DNA of 64,000 bases from Mesorhizobium caraganae (GTDB lineage Bacteria; Pseudomonadota; Alphaproteobacteria; Rhizobiales; Rhizobiaceae): the NCBI RefSeq assembly GCF_016836705.1, contig NZ_JAFCGY010000005.1, positions 186,001 through 250,000 of the forward strand. The letters run 5' to 3'. Each line of letters starts with the position of its first letter. Position 1 is the first letter of the stretch. This document shows positions 35,199 to 43,639 of this stretch, piece by piece. The notes beneath the pieces were generated by a model. It was not told the DNA's origin, did not search any database, and saw nothing but the letters and a program-made list of their open reading frames with translations. Position numbers and translations under genes: made by a program.

Positions 35199-35708
35199 AT
35201 GGCAACGACCAAGGCATCCTCCAAAGACCTCAGCAACCTGTTTCACGATACCCTCAAGGACATCTATTTCGCCGAAAAGAAGATCCTGGCGACACTGCCC
35301 AAAATGGCCAAGGCAGCGCAGAGCCGTGACCTGAAGGCAGCTTTCGAAAAGCATCGCCGCCAGACCGAAGAGCATGTTGCCCGGCTGGAGAAAGTGTTCG
35401 CGGTCATCGGCAAGAAGCCGGTCGGCAAGACCTGTGCGGCGATCATGGGCATCACCGAGGAAGGCGCCGATGTCATGGACGAATACAAGGGCGCGGCGGC
35501 CCTCGATGCCGGCCTGCTGGCCGCGGCACAGTCCGTCGAGCATTACGAGATTTCGCGCTACGGCACGTTGCGCACCTGGGCCGCGGAACTCGGCTACAAC
35601 GAGGCGGTGAACCTGCTCGAGCTGACGCTGAGCGAGGAAAAGGAAACCGATGCGGCGCTGACCCAACTCGCCGAGTCGGCGGTCAACGTCGCGGCGGAAG
35701 CAGCGTAA
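35199..35708 (+). CDS. Ferritin-like DUF892 (YciE/YciF) stress protein
   Basis: A 169-residue four-helix protein. YciE/YciF proteins have a ferritin-like di-metal fold and are induced by stress and in stationary phase; their reaction is unknown. Key features are LKDIYFAEKKILATLPKMAK, the repeated E-x-x-H pattern in KHRRQTEEHVARLE, and VEHYEISRYGTL in the third helix, which together give the metal ligands. AAAGAAAGGA lies before the ATG. The gene starts a run of stress genes (DUF6894, isochorismatase-like, DUF6766) on the same strand. Confidence 0.92.
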   Translation: MATTKASSKDLSNLFHDTLKDIYFAEKKILATLPKMAKAAQSRDLKAAFEKHRRQTEEHVARLEKVFAVIGKKPVGKTCAAIMGITEEGADVMDEYKGAAALDAGLLAAAQSVEHYEISRYGTLRTWAAELGYNEAVNLLELTLSEEKETDAALTQLAESAVNVAAEAA

Positions 35709-35807
35709 ACAGCCGCACTTATGGGCGCTTCACAGCACGTGCCGTGGAGCCTCGATGCTCACGCATCGGGGCTCTTCACGCATCCAACCAGCGATCGGAA
35801 TTCTTCC

Positions 35808-36329
35808 ATGCAAATAATCCGGACTGAGGTCGACGACACGATCGGGCGCGGCGGCCAACCCGTTCGGCGCGTGGTGTTTTGCGGTGAAGGCGGCGAATGC
35901 GTCAGCGTCGACATGGCAAAGGCGCAAGCAGCCGAGAATGAGGGGGCCACCATCGAGCGGGCGAGAGCGGTGCTCGTGCAGTCCGCGACCTTCGGTTTGG
36001 CGGCCAACGACTACGAGGCTGAAAGCAGCGGCAATTTCGACGAAGTCGCGGTGACCGCCGTCAATGACGAGAGCGGTGCGACCTACATTTTTGAGTATCG
36101 CGATGGCGACGGCGCCCGCCAGGTTCCGGCCTCGACGATGCCAAGTTTCGAGGCGGCGCGCCAGGAAGCCATCCGCTGTGCCGTCGACGTGCTGGCCGAC
36201 CTGCAACCGGGCACCGACGATCTGTCGGGCTGGCTGGTGCGGGTGCTCGACGAGAACGGCGGCCTGCTCTGCTCGATCGACGTTTCCGAGGCGGAAGCAG
36301 CGCGCCAAGCCGAGGTTGCCGCGTTTTGA
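35808..36329 (+). CDS. DUF6894-like protein
   Basis: A 173-residue soluble protein. The C-terminal 60 residues follow the pattern of DUF6894, small rhizobial proteins rich in D/E: EAARQEAIRCAVDVLADL, then GWLVRVLDENGGLLCSIDVS. The first half is a related alpha/beta segment (GGECVSVDMAKAQAAENEG), so this may be two diverged copies. Function unknown. ATG 35808 lies 100 bases after the DUF892 stop, without a strong ribosome-binding site; co-transcription with that gene is likely. Confidence 0.65.
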   Translation: MQIIRTEVDDTIGRGGQPVRRVVFCGEGGECVSVDMAKAQAAENEGATIERARAVLVQSATFGLAANDYEAESSGNFDEVAVTAVNDESGATYIFEYRDGDGARQVPASTMPSFEAARQEAIRCAVDVLADLQPGTDDLSGWLVRVLDENGGLLCSIDVSEAEAARQAEVAAF

Positions 36330-36363
36330 AAGCGGTGAGGATCCATGTAGTCGGGAGTTGAGG

Positions 36364-36972
36364 ATGGCGGCGCGTGGCCTGGTTCATGGCCCTCTGGGAG
36401 AAACCTGCCTTCATCTGTGCGTCGACATGCAACGGCTGTTCGCGCCCGAAGGGCCTTGGGCAGTACCCTGGGCGGAAAAGGTGCTCCCGGCGATTGAAGA
36501 GCTTGCCGGCAAACACCCCCATCAAACCGTGTTTACCCGCTTCATCCCTGCCGAGAAGCCCGGCGATGGAACCGGCATGTGGGCGCATTATTATCGACGC
36601 TGGGCGGACGTCACCCTTGCCAATATCGATCGCAGGCTCGTGGATATCATGCCGCAGCTGGCGCGTTTCGTTCCGCCCGCGACCGTGCTCGACAAGCGGG
36701 TTTATTCACCATGGACGGGAGGCCGCCTGGACGCTGCGCTGGCGGGGCGGGATGTCGACACGCTCGTCATCACGGGCGTGGAGACGGACGTGTGTGTGCT
36801 TGCCACACTGCTGGGCGCGATTGATCGAGGCTTCCGGGCGGTCGTGGTGACTGATGCCGTCTGCAGCTCGGCCGACCAGACCCATAATGCGCTAATGGAA
36901 CTCTACCGATCGCGTTTTAGCGAACAGGTCGAGGCCGTTGCCATGCAGGACGTCCTGGAAAACTGGCACTAG
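36364..36972 (+). CDS. Isochorismatase-like cysteine hydrolase
   Basis: A 202-residue enzyme of the isochorismatase-like fold. The catalytic triad is visible: Asp in HLCVDMQRLF, Lys in TVLDKRVYSPW and the nucleophilic Cys in TGVETDVCVLATLL. Members cleave amides or ureas such as nicotinamide, N-carbamoylsarcosine or ureidoacrylate; the substrate here cannot be read off the sequence. The metal-site histidine typical of nicotinamidases is not evident. It lies 34 bases after the DUF6894 gene and 20 before DUF6766. Confidence 0.87.
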   Translation: MAARGLVHGPLGETCLHLCVDMQRLFAPEGPWAVPWAEKVLPAIEELAGKHPHQTVFTRFIPAEKPGDGTGMWAHYYRRWADVTLANIDRRLVDIMPQLARFVPPATVLDKRVYSPWTGGRLDAALAGRDVDTLVITGVETDVCVLATLLGAIDRGFRAVVVTDAVCSSADQTHNALMELYRSRFSEQVEAVAMQDVLENWH

Positions 36973-36992
36973 GCGAAGACAGGACCACGAGC

Positions 36993-37631
36993 ATGAGAGC
37001 CTTCCTCCGAAACAACGGACTGACCATTGCCTTGATCGCGATGTTCCTGCTCAGCGTTCTGGGCATGATCTGGTCAGGTCAGGCCGCGCATAATGAAGAT
37101 CTCCGAGAGCACGGCGCGCCATTGGTCGGCCTGGCAGCCTATGTGACGAGCGGCGACTTCCTGGCTGCCTTGTTCGAAAACTGGGAAAGCGAATTCCTGC
37201 AGATGTCGGCCTATGTGATGCTGACCGCGATGCTCTATCAGCGCGGCTCGTCCGAGTCCCGCGATCCCGATGATCCCGACAGACCCAACGACCAGATCCG
37301 GTCGGCCATGCGCCGGCAGATGCCAATCCTGTCCTGGCTCTATTCATACTCGCTGGGGATAGCCTTGGCCGTGCTGTTCATAGCATCCTTCGTCCTGCAC
37401 TGGTGGGGGAGTATGGCGGCGTCGAATGCCGAGGCGCTGCGCCATGGCGGCCAAACTCAATCGCTCGCAAGCTACCTCTTCGACGCAAAGCTCTGGTTCG
37501 AGTCTTTCCAGAACTGGCAGTCGGAATTTTTGTCCACAGCGGTGCTGGTGCTGCTCTCGATCGTCCTGCGGCACAAGGGCTCGCCGGAATCGAAGCCGGT
37601 GGGTGCGGCACATTCCGATACGGGTGACTAG
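36993..37631 (+). CDS. DUF6766-like membrane protein with internal duplication
   Basis: A 212-residue protein made of two similar halves, each with two helices. Half one has LTIALIAMFLLSVLGMIWSG, FLAALFENWESEFLQMSAY and MLYQRGSSESRDP. Half two has LGIALAVLFIASFVLHWWGS, WFESFQNWQSEFLSTAVLV and VLRHKGSPESKP. The repeated NW(E/Q)SEFL and RxGSxES phrases make the duplication clear. Function unknown; the family is frequent in rhizobial stress regions. Confidence 0.82.
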   Translation: MRAFLRNNGLTIALIAMFLLSVLGMIWSGQAAHNEDLREHGAPLVGLAAYVTSGDFLAALFENWESEFLQMSAYVMLTAMLYQRGSSESRDPDDPDRPNDQIRSAMRRQMPILSWLYSYSLGIALAVLFIASFVLHWWGSMAASNAEALRHGGQTQSLASYLFDAKLWFESFQNWQSEFLSTAVLVLLSIVLRHKGSPESKPVGAAHSDTGD

Positions 37632-37661
37632 GCAGGTCCGTGGCTTTGCCCAGCTATTGGC

Positions 37662-37686
37662 GGAACCGGCGGCTCGGATCTTTGTT
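37662..37686 (+). promoter_or_regulatory. EcfG-type promoter of the 55-residue protein gene
   Basis: GGAAC (37662-37666), 16 bases, TGTT (37683-37686), 27 bases before the ATG at 37714. A strong AGGAGG lies between. Confidence 0.62.
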
Positions 37687-37713
37687 TACGATCAAGCCCA
37701 GGAGGATGGAAAC

Positions 37714-37881
37714 ATGACCGCGAACGAAAACCATCGTGAGACCGGTGCCACCAAATACCCGGCACGGACCGGTCCCGACCCTTCGGACGATTTCTTCCAG
37801 GATGCCGCGGCCAACAAGAAGCCGCCAAGTGGCATGGGCTTAACCCGGCCCGTCGGAGACGTCGACGACAAGACACATTAG
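37714..37881 (+). CDS. Small hydrophilic hypothetical protein
   Basis: A 55-residue, Asp/Asn/Pro-rich protein, probably disordered (MTANENHRETGATKYPARTG and the ending RPVGDVDDKTH). AGGAGG about seven bases before the ATG and the EcfG-type promoter directly upstream support expression. Small disordered stress proteins of this type are common in EcfG regulons; the actual function is unknown. It is too short to carry a catalytic domain. Confidence 0.72.
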   Translation: MTANENHRETGATKYPARTGPDPSDDFFQDAAANKKPPSGMGLTRPVGDVDDKTH

Positions 37882-37950
37882 TCCGACGGCCAAAATCCTC
37901 CGAAGCCTGCCTCGCGCCCAGCCAGAAAATAGTCCGGCTACCTGCATGAA

Positions 37951-37986
37951 TAAAGCCCGCCTGCCAGGACATCTGACGGGCGGGTT
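37951..37986. terminator. Terminator hairpin shared by converging transcripts
   Basis: CCCGCC (37956-37961) pairs with GGCGGG (37979-37984). The minus strand continues with TTTATT, the plus strand with TTCAAA, so it fits the minus-strand transcript better. Confidence 0.6.
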
Positions 37987-38014
37987 CAAACAAGATGGGC
38001 ATCTTTACTCATAG
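37951..38014 (-). ncRNA. Candidate EcfG-dependent small RNA
   Basis: A consensus EcfG promoter on the minus strand (38045-38021) would start transcription near 38014. About 55-65 nt later the transcript meets the GC-rich hairpin at 37956-37984 with a short T-run. No gene lies between; only an 8-codon reading frame (MSKDAHLV) is present. General-stress sigma factors of alphaproteobacteria are known to drive small RNAs, for example GsrN in Caulobacter. No sequence similarity to GsrN is claimed. Expression is inferred from the promoter and hairpin only. Confidence 0.42.
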
Positions 38015-38020
38015 CCGTGC

Positions 38021-38045
38021 AACGCTGCCCGCGCCATCTTGTTCC
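38021..38045 (-). promoter_or_regulatory. EcfG-type promoter without a protein-coding target
   Basis: On the minus strand GGAAC (38045-38041), 16 bases, CGTT (38024-38021), a full consensus match. It is divergent from the motif at 38083-38107. Confidence 0.65.
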
Positions 38046-38082
38046 GCTGACGTTGCGTACCCGCCATAAACGTTCGCGCGGC

Positions 38083-38107
38083 GGAACAAAGCCCTCCGGT
38101 ACTTGTT
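38083..38107 (+). promoter_or_regulatory. EcfG-type promoter of the DUF4142 gene
   Basis: GGAAC (38083-38087), 16 bases, TGTT (38104-38107), 40 bases before the ATG at 38148. Confidence 0.6.
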
Positions 38108-38147
38108 AGCCCCTCAGCACGATGTGTGCCTAACGAGGATCCTATTC

Positions 38148-38912
38148 ATGAAAAACCGTATGCTTCTGGCTCTGGCCGCTGCCACTGCCATGACCTTCGC
38201 CTTGCCCGCGTTCGCCGCCGACAGCGCGCAGAATTTCGTCGACAAGGCCGCCGTCGGCGGCATGTTCGAGGTCGATTCCAGCAAGATCGCCGAGGGCAAG
38301 GCGCAGGACCAGGGCGTCAAGGATTTCGCCAAGAAGATGATCGACGATCATGGCGCAGCCAACGCCAAGCTCGAGACCATCGCCGGCGAGCAGAAGCTGA
38401 CAGTGCCCAAGGAACTGGACGCCAAGCACAAGGCCGATCTCGACAGCCTGCAGAATGCCAAGGACGCTGTCGACAAGCCCTATGTCCAGTTGCAGCGCGA
38501 TGCGCATTCGGAGGCGGTCACCCTGTTCGAGAGCTATGCCAAGGACGGCGACAACGCTCCGTTGAAGGCATTCGCCGCTGAGACGCTGCCGACGCTCAAG
38601 ATGCACCAGGAAATGGTCGAGAAGATCGCCGCCACCGGTGCTTCCACCATGGGCGAGGCAGCCCCCGCCACGAGCTCGACCACCCCTGCCGTGACCACGA
38701 CGGACACCGCCAATCCAGCCGCTCCCGTTCCCGGCGCCAACAGCTTCACCGAGGACCAGGCCAAGGATCGCATCCAGAATGCCGGCTACTCCGATGTGTC
38801 GAAGCTGACCAAGGACGACCAGGGCATCTGGCGCGGCCAGGCGACCAAGGACGGCAAGAACACCACCGTCGCGCTCGACTACCAGGGCAACATCGTTGCC
38901 GGCACCAACTGA
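38148..38912 (+). CDS. Secreted DUF4142 protein with C-terminal PepSY-like domain
   Basis: A 254-residue periplasmic protein. Signal peptide MKNRMLLALAAATAMTFALP with cleavage after AFAA. Residues 25-165 are the helical DUF4142 domain (ferritin-like bundle): FVDKAAVGGMFEVDSSKIAE, FAKKMIDDHGAANAKLE, and METs-rich LPTLKMHQEMVEKI. A Thr/Ala/Pro linker follows, then about 50 residues resembling a PepSY domain (DQAKDRIQNAGYSDV and TTVALDYQGNIVAG). DUF4142 function is unknown. GAGGA lies nine bases before the ATG, and an EcfG-type promoter is upstream. The next gene starts 33 bases later. Confidence 0.87.
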   Translation: MKNRMLLALAAATAMTFALPAFAADSAQNFVDKAAVGGMFEVDSSKIAEGKAQDQGVKDFAKKMIDDHGAANAKLETIAGEQKLTVPKELDAKHKADLDSLQNAKDAVDKPYVQLQRDAHSEAVTLFESYAKDGDNAPLKAFAAETLPTLKMHQEMVEKIAATGASTMGEAAPATSSTTPAVTTTDTANPAAPVPGANSFTEDQAKDRIQNAGYSDVSKLTKDDQGIWRGQATKDGKNTTVALDYQGNIVAGTN

Positions 38913-38945
38913 ACCGACTGAAACCAGATCGAGGAGATCAAGACC

Positions 38946-39551
38946 ATGAAAAACGTAACCGGACTTTTCGACAATTACGATGACGCTTCCGATGCCGTCG
39001 GCGAGCTGGAGGCCAGCGGTATTCCGCATGCCGATATCAGCATCGTCGCCAACAATTCGGACGACTGGTACGAGGATGGCAACACCTCCAAGGCGGCTGA
39101 AGATGCAACCGGCGGTGCCGGCGTTGGCGCCGTCATCGGCGGCGCCGGTGGCCTGCTGACCGGTCTCGGCCTCATGGCCATCCCGGGCGTAGGTCCTGTC
39201 GTCGCAGCCGGCTGGCTGGCCGCCACCGCGGTCGGCGCCGTGGGCGGCGCGGTGGTCGGTGGTGCTGCCGGCGGCATCGTCGGGGCGCTGACCGATTCCG
39301 GCGTCTCGGAAAAGGATGCCCATGTCTATGCCGAGGGCGTTCGCCGCGGTGGCACCATGGTGACCGCCAGGGTCAGCGACGAGCTTGCCGGCGAAGCCGA
39401 GCGGATCCTAGGCCAGGCCAACGCGGTCAACCTGGAAGACCGCCGCGGCACCTACGAAGCCGGTGGTTGGACCGGTTTCGACCCCAAGGCCGACCCATAC
39501 ACCGACATCGAGGTGGAACGCGACAGGACGCGCAACGCCAGCCCGCTCTGA
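38946..39551 (+). CDS. General stress protein 17M-like (YflT) glycine-zipper protein
   Basis: A 201-residue protein. Residues 1-45 match the general-stress-17M-like domain ([20 protein letters not shown], then [12 protein letters not shown]). The middle is a long glycine-zipper region with two to three hydrophobic stretches ([20 protein letters not shown] and [20 protein letters not shown]) that could insert in the membrane. The end again resembles the first domain ([20 protein letters not shown]). GAGGAGATC lies eight bases before the ATG. Probably co-transcribed with the DUF4142 gene from its EcfG-type promoter. Confidence 0.87.
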   Translation: MKNVTGLFDNYDDASDAVGELEASGIPHADISIVANNSDDWYEDGNTSKAAEDATGGAGVGAVIGGAGGLLTGLGLMAIPGVGPVVAAGWLAATAVGAVGGAVVGGAAGGIVGALTDSGVSEKDAHVYAEGVRRGGTMVTARVSDELAGEAERILGQANAVNLEDRRGTYEAGGWTGFDPKADPYTDIEVERDRTRNASPL

Positions 39552-39556
39552 TCATC

Positions 39557-39588
39557 GAAGCCCCGCCGCCGAAAGGCGGCGGGGCTTC
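39557..39588 (+). terminator. Strong terminator hairpin
   Basis: GAAGCCCCGCCGCC (39557-39570), loop GAAA, GGCGGCGGGGCTTC (39575-39588): a perfect 14-bp stem six bases after the stress-protein stop. No long T-run follows, so some read-through into katE is possible. Confidence 0.75.
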
Positions 39589-39640
39589 ATCTTATCGACC
39601 ACCCAGGAATGCATCCACTCGCTACCCAAGGAACCCGTCC

Positions 39641-41752
39641 ATGTCCAAGTCTCCAAGCCGCGTCAGCAATCAGGCTGTCATCCACGATCAGAAGCTGGTT
39701 CGAGGCGAAGGGGGCGAATTGCATCAGATTGCCGAGGGCGACGTTCCCGTCCTCACCACCGCCCAGGGCGGACCGGTCTCGGACGACCAGAATTCACTGA
39801 AGATCGGCGCGCGTGGGCCGACGGTGCTCGAAGACTTTCATTTCCGCGAGAAGATTTTCCACTTCGACCACGAACGCATCCCCGAACGCGTCGTGCATGC
39901 GCGCGGCTACGGCGCGCACGGCTATTTCGAGACTTATGAATCGCTGGCCAAATACACCCGTGCCGATATCTTCCAGCGCGCCGGCGAGAAGACGCCGGCC
40001 TTCGTGCGCTTCTCCACCGTTGCCGGCAACAAGGGCTCGGCCGATCTGGCGCGCGACGTGCGCGGCTTCGCCGTCAAGCTTTACACGCAGGAAGGCAATT
40101 GGGACATTGTCGGCAACAACATCCCGGTGTTCTTTATCCAGGACGCCATCAAGTTTCCCGACATGGTCCACGCCGTGAAGGAAGAGCCCGACCGCGCCTT
40201 TCCGCAGGCGCAATCGGCGCATGACAATTTCTGGGACTTCATCTCGCTGACGCCTGAGTCCATGCACATGATCATGTGGGTGATGTCGGACCGGGCGATC
40301 CCGCGCTCCTTCCGCTTCATGGAAGGCTTCGGCGTCCACACCTTCCGCATGCTCAACGCCAAGGACGAATCCACCTTCGTCAAGTTCCACTGGAAGCCGA
40401 AGCTCGGCCTTCAGTCGGTGGCCTGGAACGAGGCGGTCAAGATCAACGGCGCCGATCCCGATTTCCATCGCCGCGATCTCTGGGACTCGATCAAGGCCGG
40501 CGCGTTTCCCGAGTGGGAATTGCAGCTGCAATTGTTCGACCAGGATTTTGCGGACGGTTTCGATTTCGACGTGCTCGACGCCACCAAGCTGATCCCCGAA
40601 GAGATCCTGCCGCCGATCCCGGTTGGCCGTCTGGTTCTCGACCGCATGCCTGACAATTTTTTCGCGGAGACCGAACAGGTCGCCTTCATGACCCAGAACG
40701 TTCCACCCGGCATCGACTTCTCCAACGACCCGCTGCTGCAGGGCCGGAATTTTTCCTATCTCGACACGCAGATAAAGCGGCTGGGCAGCACCAACTTCAC
40801 CCACATTCCGATCAATGCGCCGAAATGCCCGTTCCACAATTTCCAGCAGGACGGCCATATGGCGATGCGCAATCCGGTCGGCCGGGTAAACTACCAGCCG
40901 AACTCCTTCGGCGAAGGCCCAAGGGAATCGCCGCTGCGCGGCTTCCGCTCCTTTGCCGAAACCGAACAGGGTCCCAAACAGCGCATCCGCGCCGAAAGCT
41001 TCGCCGACCACTACAGCCAGGCGCGGCAGTTCTACATCAGCCAGACGCCGCCCGAGCAAGGCCATATCGCGGCAGCGCTGACCTTCGAGCTCAGCAAGGT
41101 GCAGACGCCTGTCATTCGCGAGCGCATGGTCTCCCACATGCTTAACATCGACGAAGGGCTGGCGAAGAAGGTCGGCGACGGGCTTGGCCTCAAGGCGATG
41201 CCGAAACCGGCCGATGCGGCCATCGCCACACGGCAGGATCTGGCTGCCGCGCCTTCGCTCAGCATCGTTGCCAACGGCCCCGATCGTTTCGAGGGCCGCA
41301 AGCTCGGCATATTGGTGACCGATGGCACCGATGCCGCACTTCTCAAGGCGCTGACCGCTGGATTGACCAAGGCCGGTGCGGTGTTCGAAATCATCGCCCC
41401 CAAGGTCGGCGGCGCCAGAGCCAGCGATGGCAGCCTGATCGAGGCGCAGCAGATGATCGGCGGCGGCCCGTCCGTGCTCTACGATGCGGTCGCTTTGCTG
41501 CCATCCAAGGCGGCGATGGCCGATCTGGTCAAGGAATCCACGGCGCGCGATTTCGTCGCCGATGCTTTCGCCCATTGCAAGTTCATCGGCTATGTCGAAG
41601 CCGCATCGCCGCTACTCGACAAGGCCGGCATTGCCGATAGCCTCGACGAGGGCTGCGTTGCCCTTTCCGGAGCCGAGGATGTCGCCGGCTTCCTGTCGGC
41701 CCTCGGTGCGCTGCGCCTATGGGCGCGCGAGCCGAAGGTGAAGATGGCATAG
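39641..41752 (+). CDS. katE: Large-subunit catalase (HPII type)
   Basis: A 703-residue heme catalase. The catalytic His lies in [14 protein letters not shown], the Asn in [12 protein letters not shown], and the heme-ligand Tyr in [15 protein letters not shown]. The extra 150 residues at the C-terminus form the flavodoxin-like domain of large catalases ([20 protein letters not shown], then [19 protein letters not shown]). Large catalases degrade H2O2 in stationary phase and are general-stress genes in rhizobia. ATG 39641 starts [13 protein letters not shown]; the frame is open upstream but the family begins here. Own promoter not evident; it may rely on read-through from the EcfG promoter at 38083. 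Confidence 0.95.
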   Translation: MSKSPSRVSNQAVIHDQKLVRGEGGELHQIAEGDVPVLTTAQGGPVSDDQNSLKIGARGPTVLEDFHFREKIFHFDHERIPERVVHARGYGAHGYFETYESLAKYTRADIFQRAGEKTPAFVRFSTVAGNKGSADLARDVRGFAVKLYTQEGNWDIVGNNIPVFFIQDAIKFPDMVHAVKEEPDRAFPQAQSAHDNFWDFISLTPESMHMIMWVMSDRAIPRSFRFMEGFGVHTFRMLNAKDESTFVKFHWKPKLGLQSVAWNEAVKINGADPDFHRRDLWDSIKAGAFPEWELQLQLFDQDFADGFDFDVLDATKLIPEEILPPIPVGRLVLDRMPDNFFAETEQVAFMTQNVPPGIDFSNDPLLQGRNFSYLDTQIKRLGSTNFTHIPINAPKCPFHNFQQDGHMAMRNPVGRVNYQPNSFGEGPRESPLRGFRSFAETEQGPKQRIRAESFADHYSQARQFYISQTPPEQGHIAAALTFELSKVQTPVIRERMVSHMLNIDEGLAKKVGDGLGLKAMPKPADAAIATRQDLAAAPSLSIVANGPDRFEGRKLGILVTDGTDAALLKALTAGLTKAGAVFEIIAPKVGGARASDGSLIEAQQMIGGGPSVLYDAVALLPSKAAMADLVKESTARDFVADAFAHCKFIGYVEAASPLLDKAGIADSLDEGCVALSGAEDVAGFLSALGALRLWAREPKVKMA

Positions 41753-41791
41753 CCAAGCGTGACCCTGGTTGGCACAAGCAAGGAGTTCGAC

Positions 41792-42010
41792 ATGAACGAT
41801 GACAGCGATCGGACGAAGGTCACAGGCAAGGCCTTGCGGGTCAACGACAACAGCGCGAGCGAGCGCGACGAAGCTGTCTTGCCGGCGCCGCCGAAGCCGC
41901 GCACCGATGCCGAACCGAACAAGGTGGAGGGCAACGCTCTGCGGGTGAACGACAACAGCGTCGAGGGGGAAGAGCCCGTCCCGTCGCCGGTCCCTGCTCG
42001 CAAGGAGTGA
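41792..42010 (+). CDS. Small hydrophilic protein with internal ALRVNDNS repeat
   Basis: A 72-residue, acidic and Pro-rich protein, probably disordered. The phrase K-(V)-x-G-(K/N)-ALRVNDNS occurs twice (residues about 9-21 and 44-56), each followed by a Glu/Pro-rich segment, so it is a duplicated 35-residue unit. AAGGAG lies seven bases before the ATG, 39 bases after the katE stop, so it is likely in one transcript with catalase. Function unknown. Confidence 0.75.
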   Translation: MNDDSDRTKVTGKALRVNDNSASERDEAVLPAPPKPRTDAEPNKVEGNALRVNDNSVEGEEPVPSPVPARKE

Positions 42011-42049
42011 GCACGACGGGCGAGCCCGTAAGCTCGTCCGCCGCCAACG

Positions 42050-43267
42050 CTAGCGCATCAGCCCCGCTGCGCGCAGCGCATCTTCGATGACCTTGGTGAT
42101 CCGGCCTGCCGTGCCGCGCGCGTTGGCAGGTTCCGGCGTAGGGTCGACACGGACCGCGCGCGGTTTTTCCTTCGGCGCGAAAGGCTGCAACGCGGCACCT
42201 GAAGCGGTTTCGGCATTCGCCTTGCGTCGCACCTTTGGCTCGGTCAGCTCCCAGAAATGGGCAATGTGCCGTGTCGAGGAAATCCCGACATCCAGCATGA
42301 ACGGCCCTGCTCCGCCAAGGCCATCGTCGCCGCTCGTCTTCAGCGGCGTGCCATGGCCCATGCCGGCGATGGTGTATGTCTCCAAGACATCGCGCCCATT
42401 GCTGTCGGACCAGACCTTTCGCGTCTGACCGTCGACCTTTTCCGTGCGTGTCGGCCTCTCACCGACGCCATGCACGCTCTGCCATTGCGCCAGCACCGCG
42501 TCCGCATTGGCCGGCACGACGGTGGTGTCGGCCGAGCCTTGCCACACCGAAATCCTCGGCCACGGCCCCTTGTGTGACGAGGCCGCCCGCAACAGGCGCT
42601 GCAGCTCGGTTTTGGACGGGCCGCCATGGCCGCGCATGCGGTCGAAGGCTTCGGGGATGGTCGAGGCGCTGCCATAGGCAAGCCCGGCGATGATCGCACC
42701 ACCGGCAAACACTTCGGGATATGCCGCCAGCATCGCCGCCGCCATGGCGCCGCCGGCGGACAGGCCGGTGATGAAGATCCGCTTGCGGTCGAGACCATGC
42801 GTGACGACAGCCGCCTCGATCATCTGGCGGATGGACGCCGCCTCGCCGCTGTCGCGGCTGATATCGCCTGGCACAAACCAGTTGAAGCAAAGATTGGCGT
42901 TGTTGGCGCGTTGCTGCTCAGGGAACAGCACGGCAAAACCCTGCTCCGCTGCGAGCTCGCTCCAGCCGGAACCGTGATCGTAGCCGGCGGCAGTCTGGGT
43001 ACAGCCATGCAGCACGACGACCAGCGCCGCCTGCCGCGCCAGATTCTTCGGAAGATAGAGCCGCGCCCGCAAGGCGCCGGGATTGGACCCGAAGCCTGTC
43101 ATGTCTGAGAGATGATCGTCCTTGCTCTGCCCGGAGCCAACCGGCCGGCCGCGTATCGCGCTTAGGCGAGCGATCGTATCGGATATATTTCGCAAATCGG
43201 TATCCTTGCGCGCCGGAATGGCAGTCGTGCACGACGCACTCGCAGCAATATCGTTGCTGCACTGCAC
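42050..43267 (-). CDS. PHB depolymerase/feruloyl esterase-like alpha/beta hydrolase
   Basis: A 405-residue enzyme. The catalytic domain (residues about 60-290) is of the esterase-PHB-depolymerase family: oxyanion region VVLHGCTQTAAGYD, nucleophile GLSAGGAMAAAM, acid-region WQGSADTTVVPANAD and the His in GMGHGTP. Short-chain polyhydroxyalkanoate depolymerases with this type 1 domain are common in rhizobia. No clear signal peptide is visible, so it may act inside the cell, or the start is misplaced. The last 60 residues are Pro/Lys-rich followed by a short helix. It converges with the katE transcript. Confidence 0.85.
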   Translation of the reverse strand: MQCSNDIAASASCTTAIPARKDTDLRNISDTIARLSAIRGRPVGSGQSKDDHLSDMTGFGSNPGALRARLYLPKNLARQAALVVVLHGCTQTAAGYDHGSGWSELAAEQGFAVLFPEQQRANNANLCFNWFVPGDISRDSGEAASIRQMIEAAVVTHGLDRKRIFITGLSAGGAMAAAMLAAYPEVFAGGAIIAGLAYGSASTIPEAFDRMRGHGGPSKTELQRLLRAASSHKGPWPRISVWQGSADTTVVPANADAVLAQWQSVHGVGERPTRTEKVDGQTRKVWSDSNGRDVLETYTIAGMGHGTPLKTSGDDGLGGAGPFMLDVGISSTRHIAHFWELTEPKVRRKANAETASGAALQPFAPKEKPRAVRVDPTPEPANARGTAGRITKVIEDALRAAGLMR

Positions 43268-43639
43268 AATAACAAGCTGCGCTGAGAATTAATGACCGAT
43301 CATACAATCCGTTGCGCGACGCCGGAAACAACACTCAAAACCACGGCTGTTCATCAGGCCTTCAACCGGCGCTTGCGCAACCCACGCAACCCACCGGAAA
43401 ACCCCCGGTTGCGCGGCCTTCGGCGGCACCGAAGCGGCGATGCGAAAGCGCTTTTGCGCCAGTTCCGCGATCACACCATATGAACCGATCCAACCTCTGC
43501 TAGCTTGTTGGGCGTGGGACTTGTCCCGCTTTGGCCGGTGCTTCAGGCAACCCCATCCCAACCCCCCGCCCCCTGTGGCGCCGGCCATCCCCTTCCCCTC
43601 GCAAGAAAGACAGCGCGCTCAGGCGAGCGCGAACTCCGC
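43268..43639. other. Intergenic region
   Basis: About 370 bases without a supported gene. Frames here are low-complexity (Pro/Arg-rich) and lack ribosome-binding sites. No repeat element or EcfG motif was recognised. Confidence 0.45.

Noticed and set aside
23869..43267. A genomic island inserted at tRNA-Ser
   Set aside because: No integrase, no repeat of the tRNA 3' end at a far boundary, and the gene families are ordinary rhizobial stress genes.
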